From Cherax quadricarinatus (lineage: Eukaryota > Arthropoda > Malacostraca > Decapoda > Parastacidae), in contig NC_091325.1 in NCBI RefSeq assembly GCF_038502225.1, forward strand, positions 31,553,107-31,617,106: a DNA stretch of 64,000 nt, given 5' to 3'. Within the stretch, counting starts at the first letter, position 1. Every line of letters starts with the position of its first letter. The notes under the pieces are model-generated. The model saw only the letters and a program-made list of their open reading frames with translations, was not told the DNA's origin and searched no databases. Shown here piece by piece: positions 63,235-64,000 of this stretch. Made by a program: the position numbers and the translations under genes.

Positions 63235-64000
63235 GTGTGATGTAGTCAAGCGAGGCTGGACGGAACGGGTGTCTGCCTCCCCCTGGTTACTATACAGTGT
63301 GATGCAGTCAGACGAGGCTGTGTGGGATGGGGGTCTGCCTCCCCCTGGTTACTATACAGTGTGATGTAGTCAAGCGAGGCTGGACGGAACGGGGGTCTGC
63401 CTCCCCCTGGTTACTATACAGAGTGATGTAGTCAAGCGAGGCTGAGCGGGATGGGGGTCTGCCTCCCCCTGGTTACTATACAGTGTGATGTAGTCAAGCA
63501 AGGCTGGGCGGGACGGGAGTCTGCCTCCCCCTGGTTACTATACAGTGTGATGTAGTCAAGCGAGGCTGGGCGGGACGGGGGTCTGCCTCTCCCTGGTTAC
63601 TATACAGTGTGATGCAGTCAGGGAAGGCTGGTCTGCCTCCCCATGGTTACTATACAGTGCGATGTAGTCAAGCGAGGCTGGGCGGGACGGGGGTCTGCCT
63701 CTCCCTGGTTACTATACAGTGTGATGCAGTCAGGGGAGGCTGGGCGGGACGGGGGTCTGCCTCCCCATGGTTACTATACAGTGTGATGTAGTCAAGCGAG
63801 GCTGGGCGGGACGGGGGTCTTCCTACCCCTGGTTACTATACAGTGTGATGTAGTCAGGCGAGGCTGGGCAGGACGGGGGTCTGCTTCCCCCTGGTTACTA
63901 TACAGGGCGATGTAGTCAGGCGAGGCTGGGTGGGATTGAGGTCTGCCTCCCCCTTGTTACTATACAGTGTGATGTAGTCAGGTGAGGCTGGGCAGGACGG
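63235..64000. repeat. 62-bp minisatellite, continuing past the window
   Basis: About 12 copies of a 62-bp unit containing GTGTGATGTAGTCAAGCGAG and CTGCCTCCCCCTGGTTACTA. The period was measured from GTGTGATG at 63235, 63297 and 63359. A shorter unit occurs at about 63607-63655. The right edge is outside the window. Confidence 0.95.

Overview
This window is eukaryotic and almost entirely repetitive. It has no operons, ribosome-binding sites, convincing host exons or true tRNA/rRNA genes. It is dominated by non-LTR retrotransposons of the CR1 clade whose 3' ends carry a (TTCTTATG)n tail preceded by a 'GGGCCAGTAGGCCTTCTGCAG'-like block, by Penelope-like (GIY-YIG) retroelements, and by long minisatellites. 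This repeat vocabulary is what I associate with decapod crustaceans (crayfish, lobster, shrimp). That assignment is recognition from memory, not a database result.

Layout. 1-4600: 18-bp minisatellite. 4.6-10.1 kb: fossil of an RNase-H/jockey-like non-LTR element broken by CR1 insertions (6.5-6.85 kb and 7.65-9.84 kb). 10.1-14.9 kb: mostly unrecognised DNA with a (GA)n tract, a 37-bp minisatellite, a TCTG/TC tract and two inverted tRNA-derived SINE-like sequences. 14.9-22.1 kb: two CR1 family-A copies in tandem (ORF1 with an SGNH/GDSL esterase domain, ORF2 with endonuclease and RT), broken by inverted hairpin elements. 22.2-23.4 kb: an intact three-zinc-knuckle ORF1/gag. 23.4-26.7 kb: a hairpin element and a 5'-truncated CR1-B with a long open EN-RT frame. 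26.7-33.4 kb: CR1-C copies, including an apparent 5'-inverted (twin-primed) insertion with a 932-codon open ORF2. 33.4-38.1 kb: Penelope-like RT + GIY-YIG ORF whose 3' UTR received a gag/RNase H element lacking its RT core. 38.1-43.5 kb: (AT)n, then a 20-bp minisatellite split by another CR1-like element (family E). 43.5-46.2 kb: fossils and a 212-bp TA-flanked MITE. 46.2-48.3 kb: (GGAGGT)n array. 48.7-49.9 kb: RNase-H element fossil on the minus strand. 50.9-53.5 kb: a pair of ~300-bp direct repeats resembling LTRs around a 2-kb interior with no recognisable pol. 54.1-58.5 kb: CR1-E fragment split by a 3.4-kb palindrome of 371-bp tandem units. 58.5-62.1 kb: degenerate full-length CR1-B (minus). 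62.1-64 kb: CR1-E fragment and three tandem arrays.

The most interesting signal is a set of related short elements (8.3, 18.2, 19.5-20.6, 21.8, 23.4, 26.9, 55.0-58.4 kb and older fossils). Each carries the core CUGANGA / stem II / GAAAC, the conserved core of hammerhead ribozymes, and stem II varies in a compensatory way between families. Five of the intact insertions are inverted-repeat (snapback) structures, and most copies are flanked by 11-14-bp target-site duplications. The copy at 54966-58409 is a single insertion made of about 5.2 units in one orientation and 4 in the other. Hammerhead motifs in Penelope-like elements are known. Their organisation here as nested snapbacks and a large palindromic multimer is the point to follow up.
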